DNA from: an uncultured Mycoplasmatota bacterium
GTDB lineage: Bacteria > Bacillota_I > Bacilli_A > RF39 > UBA660
Assembly (NCBI GenBank): GCA_900544605.1
Contig: UQVP01000007.1
Span: 1-45,288, forward strand
DNA: 45,288 bases
Direction of reading: 5' to 3'
Below the pieces are notes generated by a model. The model was not told where the DNA came from. It did no database searches and was given only the letters and a program-made list of their open reading frames with translations. The position numbers and the translations under genes are program-made. The first letter of the stretch is position 1, and the number at the start of each line of letters is the position of its first letter. Positions 30,073 through 39,288 of the stretch are shown in pieces.

Positions 30073-31920
30073 ATGAGTAATATTTATGAATTTTATAAGG
30101 AATCAAATAAAGATCATCTAAATGATTTTATATTAAATTTTAATGATAAAGAATTTACACACAAAGATTTGATAAAGATGGCTGATGAATGTGCTAAATC
30201 ATTAATTGCAATGGGTGTTAAAGAAAATGATCCTGTTGCTATATGGCTGGTTAATACTCCAGAATTAGTAGCTCTTTTTTTAGCCATTAGTAAAATTGGA
30301 GCTGTAGCAGAATTCATAGATCCTAGAGTTACTCCAGAACAAATAAAATCAGAATTTAAAGTAACAAATCCTAAGTTATTTATTCCAACAACTATTTATC
30401 AATTTGATAGGTTTGTAAATGATATTGCAAATGATTCAAGCGTGGATAAAGTAATTTCTGTATCACCAGCTGAATCGTTTGGTGTAATTGGTAAGTTTCT
30501 TGTATCTGTGGTGGACAAGATAAAGTCGGCACAAGAAAAAAACCACTTTGCCAAAGATTTAGCTGAAATTGAAATTAATTCATTGAAAAAGACATGGGAG
30601 AGAAAAATCCTAAGCTTTTTTAAGCGAGTTTTAGAGAAAAAAGAAACTATTACATATATAAATTGGAATAAATTTTTATCTTTAGGGAAAAATGTCATTA
30701 TTGATAAATCATCAAAATCAGGTGGTGGAATCTTAATTAAAACAAGTGGTACTTCAAAAGGAATGAAAGCTGGTTATGGAAAGTTAATAAAATTAACACA
30801 AGAAAACGCTATTGCTTTAGCAAGGCAACATCAAATAAAACAAAAAGAATTAAATATTAGTCGTGGAGATACAGTAATGAGTTTTGCTCCTTTTTCCTTG
30901 GCATATGGTTGTTTAGATGCTACAATTATGCCACTTTCTATGGGAGTTAAACTAATATTGATGCCAGATTTTGATCCTAACAAGATGGCCGAATATGTAT
31001 TAAAATATAAGCCAAACCATTTATTAACTTGCCCTGCGTATATTGAAATAATGAAAAAAAGTCCTTTAATAACAAAGGATACAGATTTATCTTTTATTAA
31101 AACAATAGTGGCTGGTGGGGAAAAATATGATTTATCTAAAATAAAAGATACAAACAAATTTCTTCATGAGCACAATGTTCCAACTAATGTAGAGGTTACT
31201 GTTGGATATGGTAAAAACGAAATATCTTCTGCTTGTACATACACGTTTAAGTCACCAGAAACAATAGGAGAAAAATATACGGAATTAGGTGGTAATTATA
31301 TTGGAGAACCACTACCAGGTAATATTATAAAAATAGTTGATGATAATTTTAATGAGTTACCAGAAAAAACAGTTGGTAAAATAATTGTGGCGGGGCCTAC
31401 AGTTATGGAAGGGTATTATAAAAATGACGAATTAAATAAAGAATCATTCTTTATAAAAGATGGTATTCTATATCATGATACAGAAGATTTGGGTTATTAT
31501 ATAGAAGGAATTGGCTTTTGGTGTAAAGGAAGAGAAAGCAGACAAATGTATGATCAAACTGGCAAAAAAATTGATTACGAAGCTATTGAAAACTTAATAA
31601 GTAACATGGAAGAAGTAGATAATTGTATGGTAGTACAAAATAAAGATACTGTTGATTTAATGTTATATGTATCTTTAAAACCTGAAAATTTTTATTTAAA
31701 AGACATGTTACGAGAAAAAATAAAAAATTTAATTTTTGATAAATTTAATTCTGAACCATCATTATTGCCAAATTATATAAGTATTCTTGAAAAATTTCCT
31801 ATTACAGAAAATGCAAAAAAGTGTTGGGTTGAATTGGAAAAATTAAAAATTAATTCAGAAGATAGATGTGAGTATTTAACATATTCAAAGCAAATTAAAA
31901 AGACTAAAAATGCCTATTAG
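30073..31920 (+). CDS. AMP-binding acyl-CoA synthetase/ligase family protein
   Basis: The 615-residue protein belongs to the adenylate-forming ANL superfamily. It has the P-loop-like motif LIKTSGTSKGMKAG (about 221-234), a GYGKNEISS region corresponding to the core YGxTE motif, and a later EDLGYYIEGIGFWCKGRES stretch matching the hinge (D.G.....G....GR). Such enzymes activate a carboxylate as acyl-AMP and transfer it, usually to CoA. The GYG replacement in the TE motif makes the substrate class uncertain. It has its own promoter and terminator. The upstream peptide operon raises, but does not prove, a role in acylation. Confidence 0.82.
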   Translation: MSNIYEFYKESNKDHLNDFILNFNDKEFTHKDLIKMADECAKSLIAMGVKENDPVAIWLVNTPELVALFLAISKIGAVAEFIDPRVTPEQIKSEFKVTNPKLFIPTTIYQFDRFVNDIANDSSVDKVISVSPAESFGVIGKFLVSVVDKIKSAQEKNHFAKDLAEIEINSLKKTWERKILSFFKRVLEKKETITYINWNKFLSLGKNVIIDKSSKSGGGILIKTSGTSKGMKAGYGKLIKLTQENAIALARQHQIKQKELNISRGDTVMSFAPFSLAYGCLDATIMPLSMGVKLILMPDFDPNKMAEYVLKYKPNHLLTCPAYIEIMKKSPLITKDTDLSFIKTIVAGGEKYDLSKIKDTNKFLHEHNVPTNVEVTVGYGKNEISSACTYTFKSPETIGEKYTELGGNYIGEPLPGNIIKIVDDNFNELPEKTVGKIIVAGPTVMEGYYKNDELNKESFFIKDGILYHDTEDLGYYIEGIGFWCKGRESRQMYDQTGKKIDYEAIENLISNMEEVDNCMVVQNKDTVDLMLYVSLKPENFYLKDMLREKIKNLIFDKFNSEPSLLPNYISILEKFPITENAKKCWVELEKLKINSEDRCEYLTYSKQIKKTKNAY

Positions 31921-31940
31921 GTTATATTTAGTCTTTTTTT
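31897..31940 (+). terminator. Terminator overlapping the end of the ligase gene
   Basis: AAAAAGACTAAA and TTTAGTCTTTTT form a 12-bp stem that includes the last codons, followed by T residues. Confidence 0.8.
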
Positions 31941-31953
31941 TAAACTTTAAAGA

Positions 31954-31962
31954 TGTTATAAT
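31954..31962 (+). promoter_or_regulatory. Extended -10 promoter of the kinase gene
   Basis: TGTTATAAT, identical to the extended -10 elements of parE and mutL, lies 30 bases before the ATG. Confidence 0.6.
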
Positions 31963-31992
31963 GAACTTATAGTAAAAAGAAGGTAGGTATTT

Positions 31993-33768
31993 ATGAATAA
32001 TTCAATGTTTTTAACAATAGCTTGTTTATTTTTTTCGACTTTGCTTACAATTATATATTTTTCTAAAAAGAGATTTGATAAATTGGAAAATAAAGTTTAT
32101 TCATCCATTGTTATAAACAATTTGGTTGCTCTTGTCAGTTTATTTTTAACAGTATTTTTTAGATATGCATTTGTGGTTAAAATTTATTTGATATTTTTAA
32201 CATTGTGGATAGCATTGTTTGCACTTTATATGTTAATAGTATCAATAGAAAAGAAAATAAAAATAGGTAAAAAGTTTATATTAACATATTTTATAATATA
32301 TGCATTGTTTACACTAGTAATTCTACTGTTACCAATTGAAAAACTAAGTAATTTAATTATATCTGGTCCTAGTATAACTTTTTCAACTGTTGTTTCAGTA
32401 GTTTATATTATTACTATTTTAATAAGCATTTTTGTAAATAAAAAGAACTTAAAAAATAAAAAATATATTCCAATTTATGTTTTTATTGTTGTTGGCATAT
32501 TGACGTTGATTATTCAGAGAATGTATCCTGAACTGTTGTTAATAACGCCTTTAGAGTCGTTTATTACATTTTTAATGTATTTCACTATTGAAAACCCAGA
32601 TGTTAAAATGATGAGAGAATTACAATTGGCAAAAGATTATGCAGAGAAAGCAAATCGTGCCAAGAGTGATTTCTTAAGTAGTATGAGTCATGAAATAAGA
32701 ACACCATTAAATGCTATAGTAGGATTTAGTGAATGTATTATTACAGATAAAACATTACAAGAAGCTAAAGAAGATGCGGCTAATGTCGTTATGGCTAGTA
32801 ATAACCTATTAGAGATAGTAAATGGTATTTTAGATATATCAAAAATAGAAGCTAATAAGATGGAAATAATAAATAAAAATTATAGTTTGCTTCCAGAACT
32901 TAATTCACTTGCTAAACTTATGATTCCTCGTATTGGTGATAAAGAACTTGTTTTAAAAACACACTTTGCTACTGATATTCCAGGTGTTATGTATGGTGAT
33001 ATTGGTAAGATTAAACAAATTATTACTAATATCTTAACTAATGCGGTTAAATATACAGAAAAAGGTAGTATTGATTTTTCTGTTAATTGTATAAATAAGG
33101 ATGATGTATGTTCCTTAGTAATATCGGTAGAAGATACAGGACGTGGTATTCGCCCAGATAAGATAGATACTCTTTTTACTAAATTCAATCGTTTAGATGA
33201 AGATCGTAATACAACTATTGAGGGTACTGGATTAGGTCTTGCTATAACTAAAGCGTTAGTTGATATGATGGGTGGTAAGATAGTAGTACAAAGTAAGTAT
33301 GGAGAGGGTTCTAAATTTACTGTTTATTTAAATCAAAAAATAGTTGAATTATATAGCAAAGAAGAAGAGAAAAAAGAAGATAGTACTCTTGCTAGTTATC
33401 ATGGTAGTCATGTTTTAGTTGTTGATGATAATGACTTAAATTTAAAAATAATTGATAAACTATTAAAAAAATATAATATTATGACAACACTAGTTGCTAG
33501 CGGACAAAACTGCTTAGATCTTATTAATGACCATGAATATTTTGATTTAATATTAATGGATGATATGATGCCAGAAATGAATGGTAAAGAAACGTTTGCT
33601 AAATTAAAAGAAATTGAAGGCTTTAAAACTCCTGTAGTAGCGCTTACCGCTAATGCTTTATCAGGAATGAAAGAACAATATCTAAAATTAGGATTTAATG
33701 ATTATTTAGCTAAACCTATTAATAAAGATGAACTAGATGAAGTTTTAAAAAAATATCTAAAAAAATAA
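31993..33768 (+). CDS. Hybrid sensor histidine kinase with receiver domain
   Basis: The 591-residue protein has six or so membrane helices (about 5-205) and then a short coiled linker. The HisKA domain has the phosphorylated His233 in SMSHEIRTPLN. The HATPase domain (NILTNAVKYTEKG, DTGRGI, GTGLGLAI) and a C-terminal receiver domain follow. The receiver acceptor is Asp523 in LILMDDMMPEMNG, with NALSGM and AKPI downstream. No separate response regulator with an output domain is adjacent. The input signal is presumably sensed by the membrane region. A GAAGGTAGG site precedes the ATG. Confidence 0.92.
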   Translation: MNNSMFLTIACLFFSTLLTIIYFSKKRFDKLENKVYSSIVINNLVALVSLFLTVFFRYAFVVKIYLIFLTLWIALFALYMLIVSIEKKIKIGKKFILTYFIIYALFTLVILLLPIEKLSNLIISGPSITFSTVVSVVYIITILISIFVNKKNLKNKKYIPIYVFIVVGILTLIIQRMYPELLLITPLESFITFLMYFTIENPDVKMMRELQLAKDYAEKANRAKSDFLSSMSHEIRTPLNAIVGFSECIITDKTLQEAKEDAANVVMASNNLLEIVNGILDISKIEANKMEIINKNYSLLPELNSLAKLMIPRIGDKELVLKTHFATDIPGVMYGDIGKIKQIITNILTNAVKYTEKGSIDFSVNCINKDDVCSLVISVEDTGRGIRPDKIDTLFTKFNRLDEDRNTTIEGTGLGLAITKALVDMMGGKIVVQSKYGEGSKFTVYLNQKIVELYSKEEEKKEDSTLASYHGSHVLVVDDNDLNLKIIDKLLKKYNIMTTLVASGQNCLDLINDHEYFDLILMDDMMPEMNGKETFAKLKEIEGFKTPVVALTANALSGMKEQYLKLGFNDYLAKPINKDELDEVLKKYLKK

Positions 33769-33788
33769 AAGGGTGACCTTTTATTTTT
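33761..33788. terminator. Bidirectional terminator, kinase / YrzE-like gene
   Basis: AAAAATAAAAGG and CCTTTTATTTTT form a perfect 12-bp stem around GTGA between convergent genes. Confidence 0.9.
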
Positions 33789-34155
33789 CTTCTGGTTTAA
33801 ACTTATTTACTCCAATCATACTACCAAAAGTTGTGGCAATCACAAGAATAATATAATATATTACAGTTTTTAGTGATATTGAGGAGTCTAGGGCTAGATA
33901 ATTAAAAATAGTAAGAAAAGCAAGAAATATTAAACTTAATTTTAATCCTTCAAGCCATCCTTTTTTACCGGTTCTTTTACCTATAACAAATCCTCCAACA
34001 AATAGAGAAATAATAGGAATAATTACCTTTAACACATTTATAAAAGTATTACCAAATAGATTTATATAATTAAATAAAGTTGAAATAAAAGTTAAACCAA
34101 GTAAAAAACAAATAATATATATAAAAGAAATACCTACATTTTTTAAATAATTCAT
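33781..34155 (-). CDS. yrzE: TIGR04086/YrzE-type four-helix membrane protein
   Basis: The 124-residue protein has four membrane helices. The second ends LFVGGFVIGKRTGKKGWLEG, the conserved cytoplasmic loop of the TIGR04086 (YrzE) family, and it closes with ATTFGSMIGVNKF. Function is unknown. In Bacillus the gene lies between yajC and yrbG. Here it is next to the yrbG-like DUF421 gene but inverted and divergent from it. AGGAGG precedes the start at 34155. Confidence 0.8.
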   Translation of the reverse strand: MNYLKNVGISFIYIICFLLGLTFISTLFNYINLFGNTFINVLKVIIPIISLFVGGFVIGKRTGKKGWLEGLKLSLIFLAFLTIFNYLALDSSISLKTVIYYIILVIATTFGSMIGVNKFKPEEK

Positions 34156-34226
34156 AAGTGCCTCCTAATTAATTTTATTCTTTGCATAAGATTATATTCT
34201 AAAGACATAATAAAAAGGGTGATAAT

Positions 34227-34856
34227 ATGTACTTAAGTATTATTGTAAAAACATTAGTATTATATTTTTTTATTGTTGTTGTATATCGCGTTATGGGTAA
34301 AAAAGAAGTAGGTAAACTAAGTATTATTGATCTTATTGTATCTATTTTAATTGCAGAACTTGCAGCTATATCAATAGAAGAAGCAGATAGATCTATCTTA
34401 ACTTCTATAATTCCTATTGTAGTACTTGTAGTAATTCAAATAAGTATTAGTTTTATATCTTTAAAAAGTGTAAGTTTAAGAAAATTAATAGATGGGAATC
34501 CAATCGTTATAATTAAAGATGGTAAATTAAATTTTAAGGATATGACAAAATTACGTTATACAATTGATGATTTAATAGCGCAACTTCGCGAACAAGGTAT
34601 TAAAAGTATTGAAGAAGTAAATTATGCAGTGCTAGAAAATAATGGTAAACTATCAGTTTTTGAAAATAGTAAAGATTATCCATTACCGATAATTATTGAT
34701 GGTAATATTGATTATGATGTATTAAAAGATATGAAAAAAGATAAAAAATGGATTTATAAGATACTTGATGATAACAATATTACATTAGATAATGTCTTTT
34801 ATGCTTTTTATACGAAAAATAAAACTTATATTATTAAGAAAGATGAGCTTGAGTAA
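34227..34856 (+). CDS. yrbG: DUF421 family membrane protein (YrbG/YetF-like)
   Basis: The 209-residue protein has three N-terminal membrane helices with VVYRVMGKKEVGKLSIIDL (about 18-36), then a soluble part containing GNPIVIIKDGKLNFKDM, TIDDLIAQLREQGI and YAVLENNGKLSV. These motifs are diagnostic of DUF421. Family members are membrane proteins of uncertain role, several linked to spore membranes or germination. Its 3' end overlaps that of spoVB by 23 bases, tail to tail. AAAAAGGGTGAT precedes the ATG. Confidence 0.92.
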   Translation: MYLSIIVKTLVLYFFIVVVYRVMGKKEVGKLSIIDLIVSILIAELAAISIEEADRSILTSIIPIVVLVVIQISISFISLKSVSLRKLIDGNPIVIIKDGKLNFKDMTKLRYTIDDLIAQLREQGIKSIEEVNYAVLENNGKLSVFENSKDYPLPIIIDGNIDYDVLKDMKKDKKWIYKILDDNNITLDNVFYAFYTKNKTYIIKKDELE

Positions 34857-36147
34857 TATTTAAGCTCTTTTTTACTTTTTTTAAGTCATATATGGTTACA
34901 AATATGATATTAGATGCAGTTGCAAGGATTAAGCCCCAAAGACCAATTTTGAGGTTGCACCCAATAATTAACGTAGTAGTTCTAATAATCATTCCATAAA
35001 GGGTGCCCATCATTGAGTCTTTAGCTTTACCTATAGCTTGTAGGCTTGAACTAATAGGACTTTGAATATAGTGAAGTAAACATATAGGTGCTAGAAACTT
35101 AATATAATTTAATCCTTCTTCAGTATTATAAATAAGTTTCAAAGGTATATTTGGAATAAAGATAAATATTAAAGTAGCAGGAATACCAATTAGAAGAGAA
35201 AAAAATAGAGCCTGCTTAATTTTCTTTTTAGTATAATCTATATTGTTGTTAGCGTAACTGTTACTGACTACTGGTATTAAAGCTTGAGATATAGCTAAAG
35301 TAAAAAAGGAAGGTAGCAATAATAAAGGCATAACATAACCATTTAAAATACCATATTCGTTTATAATAAAACTATTAGAATAGCCATTTTTTAAAAGAAA
35401 GAAAGTTAAAATAATAGGTTCAAAAAAATAGCCGATGCTTCCAATTAATCTACTAGCAGTTGTAGGTAAGCTTATACCAAATATTTCTTTCATATTACTT
35501 CTGTTAGGAATAAAGTCATTTTTTGATACTTTAAAATGTTTAGGAAGAAAGAAAAATAAAACAATAATGGAAGTAAGTTCACTAATTATATTACTAAGAA
35601 CAATAAATGCAACGGCAAATTCTAATCCTTTCTTCAAAAATAAAGGTATACCAATAATAATGATTATAAGACGAACAATATCTTCAGTAATGTTTGATAC
35701 CACGTGCGGTATCATTTTCTGTTTACCAAAAAAATATCCTCTTAAAATACTAGATATAGATATAAATGGTAAAACAAAGCCAATAGATTTAATAGCAAGA
35801 TTTACTCTAGGTTCATTTAATAAACTAGTTGATATAAAATTACTAGAAAATATTAAAATAAACATAATCAAAATATTTAAAATAATAGAAATAGGTAGAG
35901 AAGAAAATACCAAATTTTTATTATTTCTTTTATCTTCTGCGACAAGTTTAGAGATAGCGACAGGCATTCCTAGTTGAGCTATCGCAATAAGTAAAGTAAA
36001 AGTTGGCATGATTAACATATAAAGACCAATTCCTTCAGTACCAACTAGTCTAGTCATAACTATTTTTATTAACATACCAAGTATTTTTGTAATAAATCCT
36101 CCAACCAGTAAAATAAATGTAGATTTAATAAATTTGCTTTTTTTCAT
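34834..36147 (-). CDS. spoVB: SpoVB-like polysaccharide/lipid flippase
   Basis: The 437-residue protein is a MATE/MVF-type membrane protein with about 12-14 helices. It begins STFILLVGGFITKILGMLIK and contains RLVGTEGIGLYMLIMPTFTL, the SpoVB/MurJ-type first two helices. SpoVB is required for spore cortex synthesis as a probable lipid II-class flippase. Many paralogues exist, so the name rests on the yrzE-yrbG-spoVB-comN-secDF gene order. It is slightly shorter than Bacillus SpoVB. AAAGGAGAAA precedes the start. It is divergent from comN. Confidence 0.88.
   Translation of the reverse strand: MKKSKFIKSTFILLVGGFITKILGMLIKIVMTRLVGTEGIGLYMLIMPTFTLLIAIAQLGMPVAISKLVAEDKRNNKNLVFSSLPISIILNILIMFILIFSSNFISTSLLNEPRVNLAIKSIGFVLPFISISSILRGYFFGKQKMIPHVVSNITEDIVRLIIIIIGIPLFLKKGLEFAVAFIVLSNIISELTSIIVLFFFLPKHFKVSKNDFIPNRSNMKEIFGISLPTTASRLIGSIGYFFEPIILTFFLLKNGYSNSFIINEYGILNGYVMPLLLLPSFFTLAISQALIPVVSNSYANNNIDYTKKKIKQALFFSLLIGIPATLIFIFIPNIPLKLIYNTEEGLNYIKFLAPICLLHYIQSPISSSLQAIGKAKDSMMGTLYGMIIRTTTLIIGCNLKIGLWGLILATASNIIFVTIYDLKKVKKSLNITQAHLS
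34845..34873 (+). terminator. Terminator of the DUF421 gene
   Basis: GAGCTT and AAGCTC pair across an 11-base loop and are followed by TTTTTT. The stem lies within the overlap with the spoVB 3' end. Confidence 0.75.
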
Positions 36148-36224
36148 AGTTTCTCCTTTAAAAAAATCTCTTTTTCATATATAATGTATATGTAGGAGTC
36201 ATAAAAAATATTATGGAGGTCTAT

Positions 36225-36497
36225 ATGAACACAGAATTTACCACTTTAGAACAACTCTATGAAAGATTAAAACCAGCTTTAAGAACAAAGATGCGTGAGA
36301 TGAGAAGTTTAGGTTATTCTTACATAAGAGAAGAAGATATTTGGAATTATTTAAAGGAAGTTAAATGGGCAAATTCTAAAAATTTATTATTGTTTGAAAT
36401 GGTAAGAGATGTGCTTAATGTAGATAATGGGAGTGTTGATAGTTATGTTAGACAAAAATTAAACTCTCGTGAACGTAGAATATATTTTAATGAATAG
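36225..36497 (+). CDS. comN: ComN-like post-transcriptional regulator
   Basis: The 90-residue protein matches the ComN (YrzD) family: LEQLYERLKPALRTKMREM, then LGYSYIREEDIWNYLKEVKW and DVLNVDNGSVDSYV. In Bacillus ComN controls comE mRNA and sits between spoVB and secDF, as here. The start is the ATG at 36225, because GGAGGTCTAT directly precedes it. The in-frame ATG at 36213 overlaps that ribosome site. secDF begins 15 bases downstream, so the two share an operon. Confidence 0.9.
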   Translation: MNTEFTTLEQLYERLKPALRTKMREMRSLGYSYIREEDIWNYLKEVKWANSKNLLLFEMVRDVLNVDNGSVDSYVRQKLNSRERRIYFNE

Positions 36498-36511
36498 TTT
36501 GGAGATGCATT

Positions 36512-38731
36512 ATGAAAAAAATATTTAAAAAAATTTTGTTGTTAGTACTACTTTTTGTTGCTTCTATTTTAGTACTAATCCCAACAATTAAACATGTAAA
36601 TTATGGTCTTGATTTACAAGGTGGATTTGAAGTTTTATACCAAGTAAGTAGTTTAGATGGTAGTAAAATGACTAGCGATAAACTTACTTCTACATATAAA
36701 ACTATTGGTAAAAGAATAGATACATTAGGGGTATCAGAACCTAACATTGTTGTTGAAGGTGAAGATAAGATTAGAGTTGAACTTGCTGGTGTTACTAATA
36801 TCGAAGAAGCTCGTAAGATATTAAGTAAAGCTGCTAATTTAACATTTAGAGATACTAGTGATAATTTACTTATGACTAGTGATGTTATTAGTGGAGCTAA
36901 ACTTGGAAGTGATTCTAATGGAAGACCTGCTGTTGCACTTAGTGTAAAAGATAAAGAAACTTTTTATAAAGTTACTAAAAAAGTAAGTGAAATGAGTGAC
37001 AATAGAATTGTTATTTGGTTAGACTATACTGAAGGTGAAGATTCATTTAGTAAGGAAGGAAATAAATGTGGGACTTCTGAATCTTCATGTTTAAGTGTTG
37101 CTAGTGTTGGAGAAGGTTTTGCAAGTGACGTTATTATTCAAGGTAATTTTACAACAGAAGAAGCAGAAACTTTATCTAGCTTAATTAGTTCAGGAAGTCT
37201 TCCTACAAAGTTAGATGAAATATCTTCTAAAACAGTTGATGCTTCATTAGGAGCTAACTCTTTAAGTAAAACATTTACCGCTGGTATTATTGGAATAGCT
37301 TTAATTATGGTTGTTTTAATCTGTTTATACCGCTTTGCTGGATTTGTATCAAGTGTTGGTATTATGATTTATACTACACTAGTATTTGCTATATTCTGGC
37401 TTGTAGGTGGAGTTCTTACTTTACCTGGAATTGCTGCTGTATTAATTGGTATTGGAATGGCAGTTGATTCAAGTGTTATTAGTTTTTCAAGAATTAAAGA
37501 TGAGTTGAAAAAAGGTAGTAAGTTAAATAATGCTGTTAAAAATGGTAATAAAAACTCTTTCGCTTCTATCCTAGATGGTAACTTAACTACTTTAGTAGTT
37601 GCCCTTATTTTATTTATCTTTGGTGAAAGTAGTGTTAAAGGATTTGCTACAATGTTAATCATAAGTATAGCCGTTACAATGTTTGTTATGGTATTTGTTG
37701 TAAGATGGTTAATTAATTATACAATTAAAACTGGTTTCTTTGAAGGAAAAGAAAAATTATTTATTGGATATAATGGTAATAAAGAAAGATTTGAAAAACT
37801 TAACTTTAACGAATTAAACCGTTATACATTACCACTTACTGGTATTATGGTAGTTATTGGTATAGTTTCTCTTGTTATTTCTGGATTAAATCTTGGAATA
37901 GATTTTAAAGGCGGAACATCTATCACAATTGAAACAATGAATAATTTAACTGAAGAAGTAATAAAAGAAGATATGAGTTCTTTTAATTACAATGTTTATA
38001 GCTATGAAAAAGCTAGCGATAATGTTTATATAATTAAAGTAAATGAATCAATGGATAAAGATGAAGTAATGAACGTTGGCTCTTACTTACAAGAAAAATA
38101 TGAGGCTTCTACTGATATTGGTGTTGTATCCAACTTAGTTAAAGAATCATTAGTTAAGAATGCAATTGTATCATTATTAATTGCTTTTATAGGAATAATC
38201 ATTTATGTAGCATTGAGATTCCAATTTATGTATGCTGTAAGTGGACTAGCTGCATTAATTCATGATGTATTTATGATGGTTGCAATCTTTAGTTTATTTA
38301 GATTAGAAGTAACAAGTGTCTTTATAGCAGCTGTACTTTCAATAGTTGGATATTCAATCAACGATACAATTGTAGAATTTGATCGTATTCGTGAATTAAT
38401 TAAAACTAAATATAATAGTAAATTAAAGAGTATGAATGATGTTAATGAACTTATCAATACAAGTTTAAAACAAATGTTATCACGTACAATTATTACAACA
38501 CTTACAACAATGATTCCTGTAATAACATTGATATTCTTTGGTTCACATGAAATATTTAATTTCAATATTGCCTTATTAATTGGTTTGATGGCTGGTACAT
38601 ATTCTTCTGTTTTACTAGCACCTCAATTATTAAGATTATTCTTAAAGAAAAAAATAGGCGTTGATTTAAGTAAAAAATGGTATGAAGATAATGAACCAAC
38701 AGAAAAGAAAGTAAAAGGAGTAAATGCTTAA
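36512..38731 (+). CDS. secDF: Protein translocase SecDF fusion
   Basis: SecDF uses the proton gradient to help pull secreted proteins through SecYEG. The 739-residue protein is a natural SecD-SecF fusion of about 12 helices. The SecD half has NYGLDLQGGFEVLYQV near residue 30, a periplasmic P1 domain and AGIIGIALIMVVLICLYRF. The SecF half begins around 440 with GLNLGIDFKGGTSI, followed by VGYSINDTIVEFDRIRE. The fused form is typical of Bacilli. It presumably also serves export of the pilin-like proteins. An 18-bp hairpin overlaps its stop codon. Confidence 0.96.
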   Translation: MKKIFKKILLLVLLFVASILVLIPTIKHVNYGLDLQGGFEVLYQVSSLDGSKMTSDKLTSTYKTIGKRIDTLGVSEPNIVVEGEDKIRVELAGVTNIEEARKILSKAANLTFRDTSDNLLMTSDVISGAKLGSDSNGRPAVALSVKDKETFYKVTKKVSEMSDNRIVIWLDYTEGEDSFSKEGNKCGTSESSCLSVASVGEGFASDVIIQGNFTTEEAETLSSLISSGSLPTKLDEISSKTVDASLGANSLSKTFTAGIIGIALIMVVLICLYRFAGFVSSVGIMIYTTLVFAIFWLVGGVLTLPGIAAVLIGIGMAVDSSVISFSRIKDELKKGSKLNNAVKNGNKNSFASILDGNLTTLVVALILFIFGESSVKGFATMLIISIAVTMFVMVFVVRWLINYTIKTGFFEGKEKLFIGYNGNKERFEKLNFNELNRYTLPLTGIMVVIGIVSLVISGLNLGIDFKGGTSITIETMNNLTEEVIKEDMSSFNYNVYSYEKASDNVYIIKVNESMDKDEVMNVGSYLQEKYEASTDIGVVSNLVKESLVKNAIVSLLIAFIGIIIYVALRFQFMYAVSGLAALIHDVFMMVAIFSLFRLEVTSVFIAAVLSIVGYSINDTIVEFDRIRELIKTKYNSKLKSMNDVNELINTSLKQMLSRTIITTLTTMIPVITLIFFGSHEIFNFNIALLIGLMAGTYSSVLLAPQLLRLFLKKKIGVDLSKKWYEDNEPTEKKVKGVNA

Positions 38732-38748
38732 TTTACTCCTTTTACTTT
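38708..38748 (+). terminator. 18-bp perfect hairpin at the end of secDF
   Basis: An 18-bp stem with loop GCTTA spans the last codons and stop of secDF (left arm ends GGAGTAAAT, right arm begins ATTTACTCC). The right arm supplies the T-rich stretch. Confidence 0.75.
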
Positions 38749-38778
38749 ACATTTAAAACCGTGTAAAGTGTAAATTTT

Positions 38779-39207
38779 CTCATAGATGGAAATGGAAATT
38801 TAACAGTAGAAGGATTACCAGATGGTAAATTAGAAATTAATATGGGTGGAAATAAACCAACATCAGGAAAAATTACAATATCTAATGGAGAGGTGTTACA
38901 AATAGGAACAACAATGACTGTAGGAGATTATGATGTTATATATAGTAATAACAAATTTACAGCAGCAAATCCGAGTGATTATACAGGTAATGCATTAATA
39001 TTTAAAAAATTAAGAGAAGCAAAAATTGAAGGTATAAGCTGCGGCGACTCCAGCTGCACCGATGGCTCTGTTTATTTGTTTGCATCTATGGATGGTAAAG
39101 TTGGTGTGAACTTTTATGCTGGCTACTGTTACGTGAATGCCGATGGTAGTTCGTATTGTGTGAATGCATAGTTGGCTTCCTTCATCTCAAAATCTAAATT
39201 AAGTTAA
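38779..39207 (+). pseudogene. Broken pilin-family gene with a different variable end
   Basis: The frame picks up mid-gene at IDGNGNLTVEGL and continues through GGNKPTSGKITI, as in the pilin at 11518 (IDSNGNLTGNGL, GNKPTSGKITI). The prepilin signal and assembly helix are missing, and no ribosome site is seen. A segment around 39036-39066 reads largely NNC codons (AGC TGC GGC GAC TCC AGC TGC ACC). A TAG at 39169 stops the frame. The downstream bases, still in frame, encode ISKSKLS and TAA, a remnant of the family ending VSKSNLS. It is therefore truncated at the 5' end and prematurely stopped. It may be a silent donor copy or decay product. Confidence 0.75.
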
Positions 39208-39288
39208 AACAAAGAGTGTTTTAAGCACTTTTTATTTGCTTATTATTAAGGTTTGTGTTAGAATATAGGCAACTGAGGGGGATTAGTC

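Noticed and set aside
38708..38748. The 18-bp inverted repeat after secDF as an attachment or recombination site
   Set aside because: It overlaps the stop codon in the normal terminator position and no matching copy was found elsewhere in the window.
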